This document shows positions 17,146-25,656 of a stretch of DNA of 64,000 nt, piece after piece. The notes beneath the pieces were generated by a model. It saw only the letters and a program-made list of their open reading frames with translations. It ran no database searches and had not been told where the DNA came from. The position numbers were made by a program, and so were the translations under genes. The stretch comes from Kluyvera sp040932435 (GTDB lineage Bacteria; Pseudomonadota; Gammaproteobacteria; Enterobacterales; Enterobacteriaceae): contig NZ_JBFQGA010000001.1 in NCBI RefSeq assembly GCF_040932435.1, forward strand, positions 62,001 to 126,000, written 5' to 3'. How positions within the stretch are numbered: the stretch's first letter is position 1; every line of letters begins with the position of its first letter.

Positions 17146-18579
17146 TCAGTTATTCTGATAAATATCTTTGTACAGACGGCTTTCGAAGCGCACCAGCGGA
17201 ATACGGCGGTTACGCTGATCGGCAGGCGATACCGCATAGCCAGACAGATACTGTACGAACGCCATGCGTTGCCCGCTGGCTGTCGTGATAAATCCTGCCA
17301 GGTTGTACACGCCCTGTAATGAGCCCGTCTTCGCCGACACCTTGCCATCGACGCCCGCCTGATGCAGACCAGCACGGTACTGCAAGGAACCGTCGTGTCC
17401 GGCGAGTGGCAGCATGGAGATAAAGTCCAGTTCGTTGTCATGCTGCGCAATGTATTGCAGTGCCTGCATCATCGTCGCCGGGGCAATCAGATTATGTCGC
17501 GACAGCCCGGAACCATCAGCAATGATGGTGTTACCGAGATCGACGCCGGCTTGTTGACGGAGGATCTGTCGCACCGCATCGGATCCCGCACGCCAAGTGC
17601 CAGGCACGCCGAAGCGCGCATGGCCAATCATGCGGAACACGGTATCGGCGATCATGTTGTCCGACTTTTTCAGCATAATCTTCAGTAAGTCATGAAGCTG
17701 CGCCGACTGCTTGCTGGCAATCACGGTGCCGGGTTCGTTGACGAGGGTTTGTCGCAGCAATGTGCCGGAATAGGTGATCCCCGCCTGCTTTAACTCGTCT
17801 TTGATAATCGCTCCGGCGTAACTGGCGCCGTCCTGAATCGCAAACGCTAAAGGCAGCGGGTCCGCGCGCTGCGGCAAACATCCGGTCAGCGTAAAGCGAT
17901 TGAGATCGCCGGGCACCACGTCTAACTCGCAGTACTGCGCATCCGGTGAGCCTTTGGCCAGTGTACGGACCTGGCTAAACATGGTGACCGGATAGTAGGA
18001 CGCGATGCGAATAAAGGCCATATCATTGGCTTTTTGGGCGCTGTAGAGCGAAATAGAGAAGCAGTTACGGTCGATGATTGCCGCCGCCGGTGGTGCGCTA
18101 AAACACTGCGTCATATCGTTCCACGGCCACCCTGGGGCTTTATCGTGGCTGGCAAAAATAGAAGTATCGATGAGTATGTTACCCTCGATATTCTGCACGC
18201 CAGATTTTTTCAGCGTTGCCACCATATTGCGAATATCCTGACGTTTTAGCGTCGGATCGCCGCCGAATCGTGCAATAAGGTCACCTTTTAGCGTTCCGTT
18301 ATCCACACTGCCTTTGGTTTCAAGTGTGGTGGTAAAACGGAAATCAGGTCCAAGCTGTAATAGCGCCGCCAGCGCGGTCAGAACCTTTTGCGTACTGGCA
18401 GGCAATGCCATCTGCTGGCCGTGATAATCAATGATTGGCGCAGGCGCGCCCACTTTCTGCACCAAAAGCGCGAGGTTGGCCCCGGCGGGAAGTTGATTGA
18501 TATATTCATCAACATTCGCAGCCTGAACGCTAAACGCTACGCTGGTAGTCAATCCGATGATAAATCTGGAAAATCGCAT
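17146..18579 (-). CDS. dacB: D-alanyl-D-alanine carboxypeptidase/endopeptidase PBP4
   Basis: PBP4 is a periplasmic penicillin-binding protein that trims pentapeptides and cleaves D,D-crosslinks. The 477-aa precursor has a signal peptide (cleavage near VQAAN, residue 20) and the three penicilloyl-serine transferase motifs: SxxK at residues 62-65 (STQK), SDN in KKSDNMIAD near 306, and KTG in SAKTGSLQG near 417. It is convergent with obgE and divergent from greA. Confidence 0.97.
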   Translation of the reverse strand: MRFSRFIIGLTTSVAFSVQAANVDEYINQLPAGANLALLVQKVGAPAPIIDYHGQQMALPASTQKVLTALAALLQLGPDFRFTTTLETKGSVDNGTLKGDLIARFGGDPTLKRQDIRNMVATLKKSGVQNIEGNILIDTSIFASHDKAPGWPWNDMTQCFSAPPAAAIIDRNCFSISLYSAQKANDMAFIRIASYYPVTMFSQVRTLAKGSPDAQYCELDVVPGDLNRFTLTGCLPQRADPLPLAFAIQDGASYAGAIIKDELKQAGITYSGTLLRQTLVNEPGTVIASKQSAQLHDLLKIMLKKSDNMIADTVFRMIGHARFGVPGTWRAGSDAVRQILRQQAGVDLGNTIIADGSGLSRHNLIAPATMMQALQYIAQHDNELDFISMLPLAGHDGSLQYRAGLHQAGVDGKVSAKTGSLQGVYNLAGFITTASGQRMAFVQYLSGYAVSPADQRNRRIPLVRFESRLYKDIYQNN

Positions 18580-18667
18580 AATCTCGCGCTAACAACCTGG
18601 AAACAAGCCGTCATACTACGGCGCAACGCCCTGTAAAGTAAACGATGACCCGTAGTGAACTTCAGGG

Positions 18668-18735
18668 TAAAATGCACATCAAATTAAAAATTACTGCTGA
18701 CCTGGGGCTTTGCACCCGGGTCGGTTTTCTTTTGC
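18668..18735 (+). ncRNA. graL: greA leader small RNA region (GraL-type) with intrinsic terminator
   Basis: A hairpin at 18699-18722 (GACCTGGGG with ACCCGGGTC) followed by GGTTTTCTTTT lies about 100 bases before greA and downstream of a TAAAAT -10-like box at 18668-18673. The -35 is weak. In E. coli the greA leader yields terminated small RNAs called GraL; position and structure match, so the same arrangement is inferred here. The exact 5' end is not determined. Confidence 0.65.
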
Positions 18736-18825
18736 TTCTGGCCTGGTGTTGATAGTGGCCCAGGCGGGCTTAACAGCCGGGGCGGCATGAACCGCTCCCT
18801 ACAGGAACGTTTAAGAGGTATAACG

Positions 18826-19302
18826 ATGCAAGCTATTCCGATGACCCTGCGTGGGGCTGAAAAACTGCGGGAAGAACTGGATTTTCTCAAGTCCGTACGT
18901 CGCCCGGAAATCATCGCGTCCATCGCTGAAGCGCGCGAGCACGGTGACCTGAAAGAGAACGCTGAGTACCATGCTGCCCGTGAGCAGCAGGGTTTTTGCG
19001 AAGGTCGTATCAAGGATATCGAAGCCAAACTGTCTAACGCGCAGGTTATCGATATCACCAAAATACCTAACAACGGCCGCGTGATCTTTGGCGCCACTGT
19101 GAAAGTATTGAACCTTGATAACGATGAAGAACAAACCTACCGTATCGTGGGTGATGACGAAGCTGACTTCAAACAGAACCTGATTTCTGTGAACTCACCG
19201 ATTGCTCGCGGCCTGATTGGCAAAGAGCAGGATGACGTTGTCGTTATCCGTACGCCGGGCGGGGAAGTTGAGTTTGAAATCATCGAAGTGGATTATCAGT
19301 AA
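18826..19302 (+). CDS. greA: Transcription elongation factor GreA
   Basis: GreA enters the RNA polymerase secondary channel and stimulates cleavage of backtracked RNA. The 158-aa protein has the N-terminal antiparallel coiled coil with the acidic tip EHGDLKENAEYHAAREQQG (about residues 38-56), then the FKBP-like C-terminal domain. The ATG at 18826 (MQAIPMTLRGAEKL) with AGAGGT upstream was preferred over an upstream in-frame start. A terminated leader RNA lies in front. Confidence 0.98.
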   Translation: MQAIPMTLRGAEKLREELDFLKSVRRPEIIASIAEAREHGDLKENAEYHAAREQQGFCEGRIKDIEAKLSNAQVIDITKIPNNGRVIFGATVKVLNLDNDEEQTYRIVGDDEADFKQNLISVNSPIARGLIGKEQDDVVVIRTPGGEVEFEIIEVDYQ

Positions 19303-19346
19303 CTTTTGTTCGACACTCAAAATGTTGATTGAGTGTAAAGAAAAGA

Positions 19347-19370
19347 AAAAGGCCGCATAGCGGCCTTTTA
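19347..19370 (+). terminator. Terminator after greA
   Basis: The stem AAAAGGCCGC with GCGGCCTTTT (3-base loop) lies about 45 bases past the greA stop, ending in TTTT. It lies between convergent greA and yhbY. Confidence 0.82.
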
Positions 19371-19456
19371 TCAAGCTTAAGAGCGTGGCATGTTGCTAGC
19401 CCTCGTAAAGAAAATCCCTCATTTAACACAATGTTGTGTCAGAAATTAGGATATTC

Positions 19457-19750
19457 TTAACGTGGCAACGAGATTTTGCGTTCTTTACTAGGGCGGTAAA
19501 GCACCAGCATTTTACCGATGACCTGTACGTTACAGGCGCCGGTTTCGCGCACGATAGCGTCCACGATCAAAGTTTTAGTCTCTCTGTCTTCCGAGGCGAC
19601 TTTCACCTTGATAAGTTCATGGTGCCCTAACGCTTGTTCAATCTCGGCCAGTACCCCTTCGGTCAAACCATTGTTGCCAAGCATAACTACCGGCTTGAGC
19701 GGATGTGCCAGACCTTTTAGGTGCTGTTTTTGTTTAGTACTCAGATTCAT
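19457..19750 (-). CDS. yhbY: CRM-domain ribosome assembly protein YhbY
   Basis: This 97-aa single-domain CRM (IF3-C-like) RNA-binding protein associates with pre-50S particles in E. coli. The conserved CRM loop appears as VMLGNNGLTEGVLAEIEQAL (residues 22-41), and the protein ends in a basic KERKISLPR tail. It is divergent from rlmE, another 50S assembly factor. Confidence 0.95.
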   Translation of the reverse strand: MNLSTKQKQHLKGLAHPLKPVVMLGNNGLTEGVLAEIEQALGHHELIKVKVASEDRETKTLIVDAIVRETGACNVQVIGKMLVLYRPSKERKISLPR

Positions 19751-19876
19751 CGTATATTTTTTGCTTACGTTGGGATTGAAAACGGGTCATTCTACCGCCA
19801 TCTCCCTAATATCGCCAAATGGCGCGTAGAAATTTACATCAAAGGTTACGATGAACTGTCCCGATGGGAATGTTAA

Positions 19877-20506
19877 ATGACAGGTAAAAAGCGTTCTGCC
19901 AGCTCAAGCCGCTGGCTACAGGAACACTTTAGCGATAAATATGTTCAAGAGGCACAGAAAAAGGGGTTACGTTCCCGTGCCTGGTTTAAACTTGATGAAA
20001 TACAGCAAAGTGACAAACTTTTTAAACCGGGGATGACGGTAGTTGACCTCGGTGCTGCGCCAGGAGGCTGGTCACAGTACGTGGTCACGCAGATTGGTGG
20101 CAAAGGCCGCATCATTGCTTGCGATCTTTTACCTATGGATCCAATCGTTGGTGTGGACTTCCTTCAAGGCGATTTTCGTGATGAACTCGTGGTGAAGGCA
20201 TTACTGGAACGTGTAGGTGACAGTAAAGTACAAGTTGTCATGTCAGATATGGCACCAAACATGAGCGGAACGCCGGCGGTTGACATCCCCCGGGCCATGT
20301 ATCTGGTGGAACTGGCGCTTGAAATGGCTCGTGATGTGTTAGCGCCGGGCGGAAATTTTGTAGTGAAAGTGTTCCAGGGCGAAGGTTTCGATGAGTATCT
20401 AAGGGAAATTCGCTCCCTGTTTACGAAGGTCAAAGTTCGTAAGCCGGACTCTTCTCGTGCGCGTTCACGTGAAGTGTACATTGTAGCGACCGGGCGAAAA
20501 CCATAA
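19877..20506 (+). CDS. rlmE: 23S rRNA 2'-O-ribose U2552 methyltransferase RlmE
   Basis: RlmE (FtsJ/RrmJ) methylates U2552 in the A loop of 23S rRNA at a late step of 50S assembly and is heat-shock induced in E. coli. The 209-aa Rossmann-fold protein has the SAM-binding motif VVDLGAAPGGWSQY (about residues 55-68) and DMAPNMSG (about 124-131, with the catalytic Asp). It is followed after about 90 bases by ftsH, the conserved rlmE-ftsH operon. Confidence 0.97.
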   Translation: MTGKKRSASSSRWLQEHFSDKYVQEAQKKGLRSRAWFKLDEIQQSDKLFKPGMTVVDLGAAPGGWSQYVVTQIGGKGRIIACDLLPMDPIVGVDFLQGDFRDELVVKALLERVGDSKVQVVMSDMAPNMSGTPAVDIPRAMYLVELALEMARDVLAPGGNFVVKVFQGEGFDEYLREIRSLFTKVKVRKPDSSRARSREVYIVATGRKP

Positions 20507-20596
20507 CCGGAAGATTTCAAACGAAAGTTTGAATGAGGCTGGATATAGCGTATCCTGACGCTGTTTTTAACACAGTTGTAATAAGAGGTTAATCCC

Positions 20597-22540
20597 TTGA
20601 GTGACATGGCGAAAAACCTAATACTCTGGCTGGTCATTGCCGTTGTGCTGATGTCAGTATTCCAGAGCTTTGGGCCCAGCGAATCGAACAGCCACAAGGT
20701 GGATTATTCTACCTTCCTGCAAGAGGTCAATAACGACCAGGTTCGCGAAGCGCGTATCAACGGACGTGAGATCAACGTTACCAAGAAAGATAGTAACCGT
20801 TACACGACCTACCTTCCGGTTAACGATCCGAAGCTGCTTGACAACCTGCTGACGAAAAACGTCAAAGTGGTTGGCGAACCGCCTGAAGAGCCAAGCCTGC
20901 TGGCTTCTATCTTCATTTCTTGGTTCCCTATGCTGCTGCTGATCGGTGTCTGGATCTTCTTTATGCGCCAAATGCAGGGCGGCGGTGGCAAAGGTGCCAT
21001 GTCGTTCGGTAAGAGCAAGGCGCGTATGCTGACAGAAGACCAGATTAAAACCACCTTTGCCGACGTTGCAGGCTGCGACGAAGCCAAAGATGAGGTAGCT
21101 GAACTGGTTGAATACCTGCGTGAACCGAGCCGTTTCCAGAAACTGGGCGGTAAGATCCCGAAAGGCGTCCTGATGGTCGGCCCTCCTGGTACCGGTAAAA
21201 CGCTGCTGGCGAAAGCGATCGCTGGCGAAGCGAAAGTGCCGTTCTTCACCATTTCCGGTTCTGACTTCGTGGAAATGTTCGTCGGTGTCGGTGCATCTCG
21301 TGTGCGTGACATGTTCGAACAGGCCAAGAAAGCCGCGCCGTGCATCATCTTCATCGATGAAATCGACGCCGTAGGCCGCCAACGTGGCGCGGGTCTGGGC
21401 GGTGGTCATGATGAACGTGAGCAAACGCTGAACCAGATGCTGGTTGAGATGGATGGCTTCGAAGGTAACGAAGGTATCATCGTTATCGCCGCGACTAACC
21501 GTCCTGACGTACTTGACCCAGCGCTGCTGCGTCCAGGCCGTTTCGACCGTCAGGTTGTGGTCGGTCTGCCAGACGTTCGTGGTCGTGAACAGATTCTGAA
21601 AGTACACATGCGTCGCGTACCGCTGTCTCCGGACATTGATGCGGCAATCATTGCCCGCGGTACTCCTGGCTTCTCCGGTGCAGACCTGGCGAACTTGGTC
21701 AACGAAGCGGCCCTGTTTGCTGCACGTGGCAACAAGCGCGTGGTATCGATGGTTGAATTCGAAAAAGCGAAAGACAAAATCATGATGGGTGCGGAACGTC
21801 GCTCCATGGTGATGACGGAAGCGCAGAAAGAATCTACCGCGTACCATGAAGCAGGCCATGCGATTATCGGTCGCCTGGTGCCGGAACACGATCCGGTGCA
21901 TAAAGTGACCATTATCCCGCGCGGTCGTGCGCTGGGTGTGACCTTCTTCCTACCTGAAGGCGACGCGATTAGCGCCAGCCGTCAGAAACTGGAAAGCCAG
22001 ATCTCCACTCTGTACGGCGGTCGTCTGGCGGAAGAGATTATTTACGGCGTTGAGCATGTTTCTACCGGTGCGTCGAACGACATTAAAGTCGCGACCAACC
22101 TGGCACGTAACATGGTGACCCAATGGGGCTTCTCCGACAAACTCGGTCCGCTGCTGTACGCGGAAGAAGAGGGTGAGGTGTTCTTGGGCCGTTCTGTTGC
22201 CAAAGCGAAACATATGTCCGATGAAACGGCTCGTATTATCGACCAAGAAGTGAAATCGCTCGTTGAACGTAACTACAATCGCGCGCGTCAGCTTCTGAAC
22301 GACAATATGGACATTCTGCATTCGATGAAAGATGCGCTCATGAAATATGAGACTATCGATGCACCGCAGATCGATGACCTGATGGCTCGTCGTGATGTAC
22401 GTCCGCCAGCCGGCTGGGAAGACACGGGTTCATCCAACAATTCTGGCAGCAATGGCTCCACGCCAACTGCGCCACGTCCGGTTGACGAACCACGTGCACC
22501 AGACTCTGGCACCATGTCAGAGCAGCTGGGCGACAAATAA
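20597..22540 (+). CDS. ftsH: ATP-dependent zinc metalloprotease FtsH
   Basis: FtsH is the membrane-bound AAA+ protease that degrades LpxC, RpoH and misassembled membrane proteins. The protein has two N-terminal transmembrane helices (about 8-25 and 100-123), Walker A GPPGTGKT, Walker B IIFIDEIDAVG and the zinc motif HEAGH. Two starts are possible: TTG at 20597 (647 aa, AAGAGGTT centred 7-10 bases upstream) or ATG at 20606 (644 aa, the length usually given). Ribosome-binding-site spacing favours the TTG. Confidence 0.96.
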   Translation: MSDMAKNLILWLVIAVVLMSVFQSFGPSESNSHKVDYSTFLQEVNNDQVREARINGREINVTKKDSNRYTTYLPVNDPKLLDNLLTKNVKVVGEPPEEPSLLASIFISWFPMLLLIGVWIFFMRQMQGGGGKGAMSFGKSKARMLTEDQIKTTFADVAGCDEAKDEVAELVEYLREPSRFQKLGGKIPKGVLMVGPPGTGKTLLAKAIAGEAKVPFFTISGSDFVEMFVGVGASRVRDMFEQAKKAAPCIIFIDEIDAVGRQRGAGLGGGHDEREQTLNQMLVEMDGFEGNEGIIVIAATNRPDVLDPALLRPGRFDRQVVVGLPDVRGREQILKVHMRRVPLSPDIDAAIIARGTPGFSGADLANLVNEAALFAARGNKRVVSMVEFEKAKDKIMMGAERRSMVMTEAQKESTAYHEAGHAIIGRLVPEHDPVHKVTIIPRGRALGVTFFLPEGDAISASRQKLESQISTLYGGRLAEEIIYGVEHVSTGASNDIKVATNLARNMVTQWGFSDKLGPLLYAEEEGEVFLGRSVAKAKHMSDETARIIDQEVKSLVERNYNRARQLLNDNMDILHSMKDALMKYETIDAPQIDDLMARRDVRPPAGWEDTGSSNNSGSNGSTPTAPRPVDEPRAPDSGTMSEQLGDK

Positions 22541-22572
22541 GTTCTCCCTTGTGGATGACTGTGCATCACCTG

Positions 22573-22600
22573 AAACCCTGGGGCTTGCCCCGGGGTTTTT
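22573..22600 (+). terminator. Terminator after ftsH
   Basis: The stem ACCCTGGGG with CCCCGGGGT (one T-G pair, 4-base loop) followed by TTTTT lies 33 bases after ftsH. It separates rlmE-ftsH from folP-glmM. Confidence 0.82.
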
Positions 22601-22630
22601 CTATTTAACAAGACACGAAAAGGATCCGCT

Positions 22631-23479
22631 ATGAAACTCACCGCCCAGGGCTCTATCCTGGATCTCTCGCATCCGCACGTTATGGGCATACTTAACGTCA
22701 CGCCGGACTCATTCTCCGACGGTGGCACGCATAACACGTTGGTTGAGGCGGTGAAGCATGCGAATTTGATGATCAACGCCGGGGCGACAATTATTGATGT
22801 CGGCGGTGAATCTACGCGCCCTGGCGCGCTGGATGTTAGCGTTGAAGAAGAGCTGGAGCGGGTGATCCCGGTGGTTGAAGCCATCGCTCAGCGTTTTGAA
22901 GTTTGGATCTCCGTCGATACCTCTAAACCTGAGGTGATCCGCGAATCCGCCCGTGTCGGGGCACATATCATCAATGATATCCGCTCACTGAGTGAGCCTG
23001 GCGCATTAGAAGCGGCGGCGGAAACGGGGCTGCCAGTCTCGTTGATGCACATGCAGGGCAATCCAAAAACGATGCAGGATGCGCCGAAATACCAAGATAT
23101 CTTCGGTGAAGTAAATCAATACTTTGTCGATCAGATCGCCCGCTGCGAGCGAGCGGGAATCTCAAAAGATAAATTGTTACTCGACCCCGGGTTCGGTTTC
23201 GGTAAAAATCTCTCTCATAACTATGCATTACTCGCACGCTTGGCAGAATTCCATCACTTTGGACTACCACTGTTCGTCGGCATGTCGCGTAAATCGATGA
23301 TTGGTCAGCTGTTGAATGTGGGACCATCAGAGCGTTTGAGCGGCAGTTTGGCGTGTGCGGTGATTGCAGCTATGCAGGGCGCACATATTGTTCGCGTCCA
23401 CGATGTAAAAGAAACTGTAGAAGCGATGCGTGTGGTTGAGGCCACCCTGTCAGCGAAGGGAAATAAACGTTATGAGTAA
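22631..23479 (+). CDS. folP: Dihydropteroate synthase
   Basis: FolP condenses 6-hydroxymethyl-dihydropterin pyrophosphate with p-aminobenzoate in folate synthesis and is the sulfonamide target. The 282-aa TIM-barrel protein shows the pterin-binding signature MGILNVTPDSFSDGG (about residues 18-32) and VGGESTRPGA (about 57-66). No resistance-type insertion is seen in these loops. The last 8 bases overlap the glmM start. Confidence 0.97.
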   Translation: MKLTAQGSILDLSHPHVMGILNVTPDSFSDGGTHNTLVEAVKHANLMINAGATIIDVGGESTRPGALDVSVEEELERVIPVVEAIAQRFEVWISVDTSKPEVIRESARVGAHIINDIRSLSEPGALEAAAETGLPVSLMHMQGNPKTMQDAPKYQDIFGEVNQYFVDQIARCERAGISKDKLLLDPGFGFGKNLSHNYALLARLAEFHHFGLPLFVGMSRKSMIGQLLNVGPSERLSGSLACAVIAAMQGAHIVRVHDVKETVEAMRVVEATLSAKGNKRYE

Positions 23480-24809
23480 TCGCAAATATTTTGGTACCGA
23501 TGGGATCCGTGGCCGTGTAGGCGACGCGCCAATTACCCCTGATTTCGTTTTGAAATTAGGCTGGGCTGCAGGAAAGGTGCTGGCAAGTCACGGTTCGCGC
23601 AAAATCATCATTGGCAAAGACACCCGTATTTCTGGCTATATGCTGGAATCAGCGCTGGAAGCAGGTCTGGCAGCGGCAGGTTTATCCGCTTCATTTACCG
23701 GCCCAATGCCGACGCCTGCCGTAGCCTATCTGACACGCACATTCCGTGCGGAAGCGGGTATCGTTATTTCCGCTTCGCATAACCCGTTCTATGACAACGG
23801 CATTAAGTTCTTCTCCACCAACGGCACTAAGCTGCCGGATGAAGTCGAAGCGGCCATTGAAGCTGAGATGGAAAAAGAGATCACCTGCGTGGACTCCGCT
23901 GAGCTGGGGAAAGCGAGCCGTATCGTCGATGCGGCGGGGCGTTATATTGAGTTCTGCAAAGGTACGTTCCCGAACGAGCTGAACCTTAACGAGCTGAAAA
24001 TTGTGGTCGACTGTGCTAACGGCGCCACTTACCACATCGCACCAAACGTGTTGCGTGAACTGGGCGCGAAGGTTATTACGATTGGCTGCGAGCCAAATGG
24101 CGTCAATATCAACGAAGAAGTCGGGGCGACTGACGTTCGCGCACTGCAGGCTCGTGTGTTGGCGGAAAAAGCCGATCTGGGCATTGCCCTCGACGGTGAT
24201 GGCGACCGCGTGATCATGGTTGACCACGAAGGTAACAAAGTCGACGGTGACCAGATTCTGTACATCATTGCCCGCGAAGCTTTGCGCCAGGGCCAGCTTC
24301 GTGGTGGTGCGGTCGGTACGCTGATGAGCAATATGGGTCTGGAAGTGGCGCTCAAGCAGTTGGGAATTCCATTTACCCGGGCGAAAGTGGGCGACCGTTA
24401 TGTGCTGGAAAAAATGCAGGAGAAAGGCTGGCGCATTGGCGCGGAAAACTCAGGGCATGTGATCTTGCTGGATAAAACAACCACCGGTGACGGTATCGTT
24501 GCTGGCCTGCAGGTGGTTGCGGCGATGGCGCGTAACCATATGAGCCTGCACGATCTGTGCAGCGGGATGAAAATGTTCCCTCAGGTGCTGGTTAATATCC
24601 GTTACACCAATGGGGAATCCAACCCGCTAGAAAGCGACGCGGTGAAAGCTGCGACGGCGGAAGTCGAAGCTGCTTTGGGTAAACGTGGGCGCGTGCTGTT
24701 GCGTAAGTCTGGCACCGAACCTCTGATCCGAGTAATGGTTGAAGGTGAAGATGAAGAGCAGGTGAATGCATTTGCGCATCGTATTGCGGATGCAGTAAAA
24801 GCGGTATAA
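23472..24809 (+). CDS. glmM: Phosphoglucosamine mutase GlmM
   Basis: GlmM interconverts glucosamine-6-phosphate and glucosamine-1-phosphate on the route to UDP-GlcNAc. The 445-aa alpha-D-phosphohexomutase has the phosphoserine at residue 102 in ISASHNPFYDNG, the metal-binding DGDGDR loop near residue 241, and the C-terminal phosphate-binding loop RKSGTEPLIRVM. The ATG at 23472 (MSNRKYFGTDG) overlaps folP by 8 bases (ATGAGTAA), a coupled operon. Confidence 0.98.
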   Translation: MSNRKYFGTDGIRGRVGDAPITPDFVLKLGWAAGKVLASHGSRKIIIGKDTRISGYMLESALEAGLAAAGLSASFTGPMPTPAVAYLTRTFRAEAGIVISASHNPFYDNGIKFFSTNGTKLPDEVEAAIEAEMEKEITCVDSAELGKASRIVDAAGRYIEFCKGTFPNELNLNELKIVVDCANGATYHIAPNVLRELGAKVITIGCEPNGVNINEEVGATDVRALQARVLAEKADLGIALDGDGDRVIMVDHEGNKVDGDQILYIIAREALRQGQLRGGAVGTLMSNMGLEVALKQLGIPFTRAKVGDRYVLEKMQEKGWRIGAENSGHVILLDKTTTGDGIVAGLQVVAAMARNHMSLHDLCSGMKMFPQVLVNIRYTNGESNPLESDAVKAATAEVEAALGKRGRVLLRKSGTEPLIRVMVEGEDEEQVNAFAHRIADAVKAV

Positions 24810-24826
24810 GCGAACGCTAAGTGTCT

Positions 24827-24852
24827 AAAAAGGCGGCGCTTGCCGCCTTTTT
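24827..24852 (+). terminator. Terminator after glmM
   Basis: An 11-bp stem (AAAAAGGCGGC with GCCGCCTTTTT, 4-base loop) lies 17 bases after glmM. It ends the folP-glmM unit before secG. Confidence 0.88.
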
Positions 24853-25034
24853 ATGAATGTTCTCTGGCGTTTTTGCTGTTTTTTTCCGCAGTTGATACAA
24901 TGTGTGGAAATTGCCCTTGCGAAGGTCATTCGCTTTGGTTAGTATTCACACCCGCTTCAGTGGGAAACATAAGCATCCCGCTTTATTGGTTGAAGCACTT
25001 GGTACGCGGTGACCCCGCAAGGAACAGGTTGATT

Positions 25035-25367
25035 ATGTACGAAGCTCTTTTAGTTGTTTTCCTTATTGTAGCCATTGGCCTTGTGGTCCTCGTTATGCTG
25101 CAGCAAGGTAAAGGCGCTGATATGGGAGCCTCCTTTGGAGCAGGCGCTTCCGGCACGCTGTTTGGTTCAAGTGGTTCTGGTAACTTCATGACCCGTATGA
25201 CCGCTGTGTTTGCGACGCTGTTCTTCATCATCAGTCTGGTGCTGGGCAACATCAACAGTAACAAGACCAATAAAGGAAGTGAGTGGGATAACCTGACTGC
25301 ACCGGCGAAAACCGAGCAGACTCAGCCAGCTGCACCGGCACAGCCGACCAGCGATATCCCGCATTAA
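25035..25367 (+). CDS. secG: Protein translocase subunit SecG
   Basis: SecG is the small accessory subunit of the SecYEG channel. The 110-aa protein has two transmembrane helices (about residues 3-22 and 53-72) joined by the Gly/Ser-rich loop GADMGASFGAGASGTLFGSSGSGNF. The Pro/Ala/Gln-rich tail is typical of enterobacteria. The ATG at 25035 (MYEALLVVFLIVAIG) excludes a non-homologous 65-residue extension. The tRNA-Leu gene begins 13 bases after the stop. Confidence 0.97.
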   Translation: MYEALLVVFLIVAIGLVVLVMLQQGKGADMGASFGAGASGTLFGSSGSGNFMTRMTAVFATLFFIISLVLGNINSNKTNKGSEWDNLTAPAKTEQTQPAAPAQPTSDIPH

Positions 25368-25380
25368 GAGTAGTATCTGT

Positions 25381-25467
25381 GCTGAGGTGGTGGAATTGGT
25401 AGACACGCTACCTTGAGGTGGTAGTGCCCTAACGGGCTTGTGGGTTCGAGTCCCATCCTCAGTACCA
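25381..25467 (+). tRNA. leuU: tRNA-Leu (anticodon GAG)
   Basis: The 87-nt gene folds as a class II tRNA with long variable arm. The acceptor arm is GCTGAGG with CCTCAGT (G1-U wobble), the anticodon stem is CTACC/GGTAG with GAG at 25415-25417, the T loop is TTCGAGT, and CCA is encoded at the end. It lies directly after secG, as in E. coli leuU. A terminator follows 14 bases downstream. Confidence 0.97.
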
Positions 25468-25480
25468 ATATTCCGAAGAA

Positions 25481-25508
25481 AAGACGCTGAAAAGCGTCTT
25501 TTTTTTCG
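25481..25508 (+). terminator. Terminator after tRNA-Leu
   Basis: An 8-bp stem (AAGACGCT with AGCGTCTT, GAAA tetraloop) is followed by a run of T residues. It ends the secG-leuU transcript. Confidence 0.92.
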
Positions 25509-25530
25509 TTTGTAGAATGTGCTGTCATTG

Positions 25531-25612
25531 TCGGCCGGACAAGGCGTTGGCGCCGCTATCCGGCAATCATACCGGGCTGCGCCTGATGGCGCTGCGCTTA
25601 TCAGGCCTACAA
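25531..25612. repeat. REP pair (BIME) between leuU and the DNA glycosylase gene
   Basis: Two REP-like palindromes in opposite orientation, ggccgga...atccgg (about 25532-25565) and gcctgatggcgctgcgcttatcaggc (about 25580-25607), lie between the leuU terminator and the downstream minus-strand gene. Confidence 0.82.
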
Positions 25613-25656
25613 ACGGGTGACCCGGAAAATTGTGCTCCCATCTCTAACGCCTGCGC

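Noticed and set aside
20654..21901. 415-codon open frame antisense to ftsH
   Set aside because: It is a shadow frame; ftsH motifs are complete on the plus strand.
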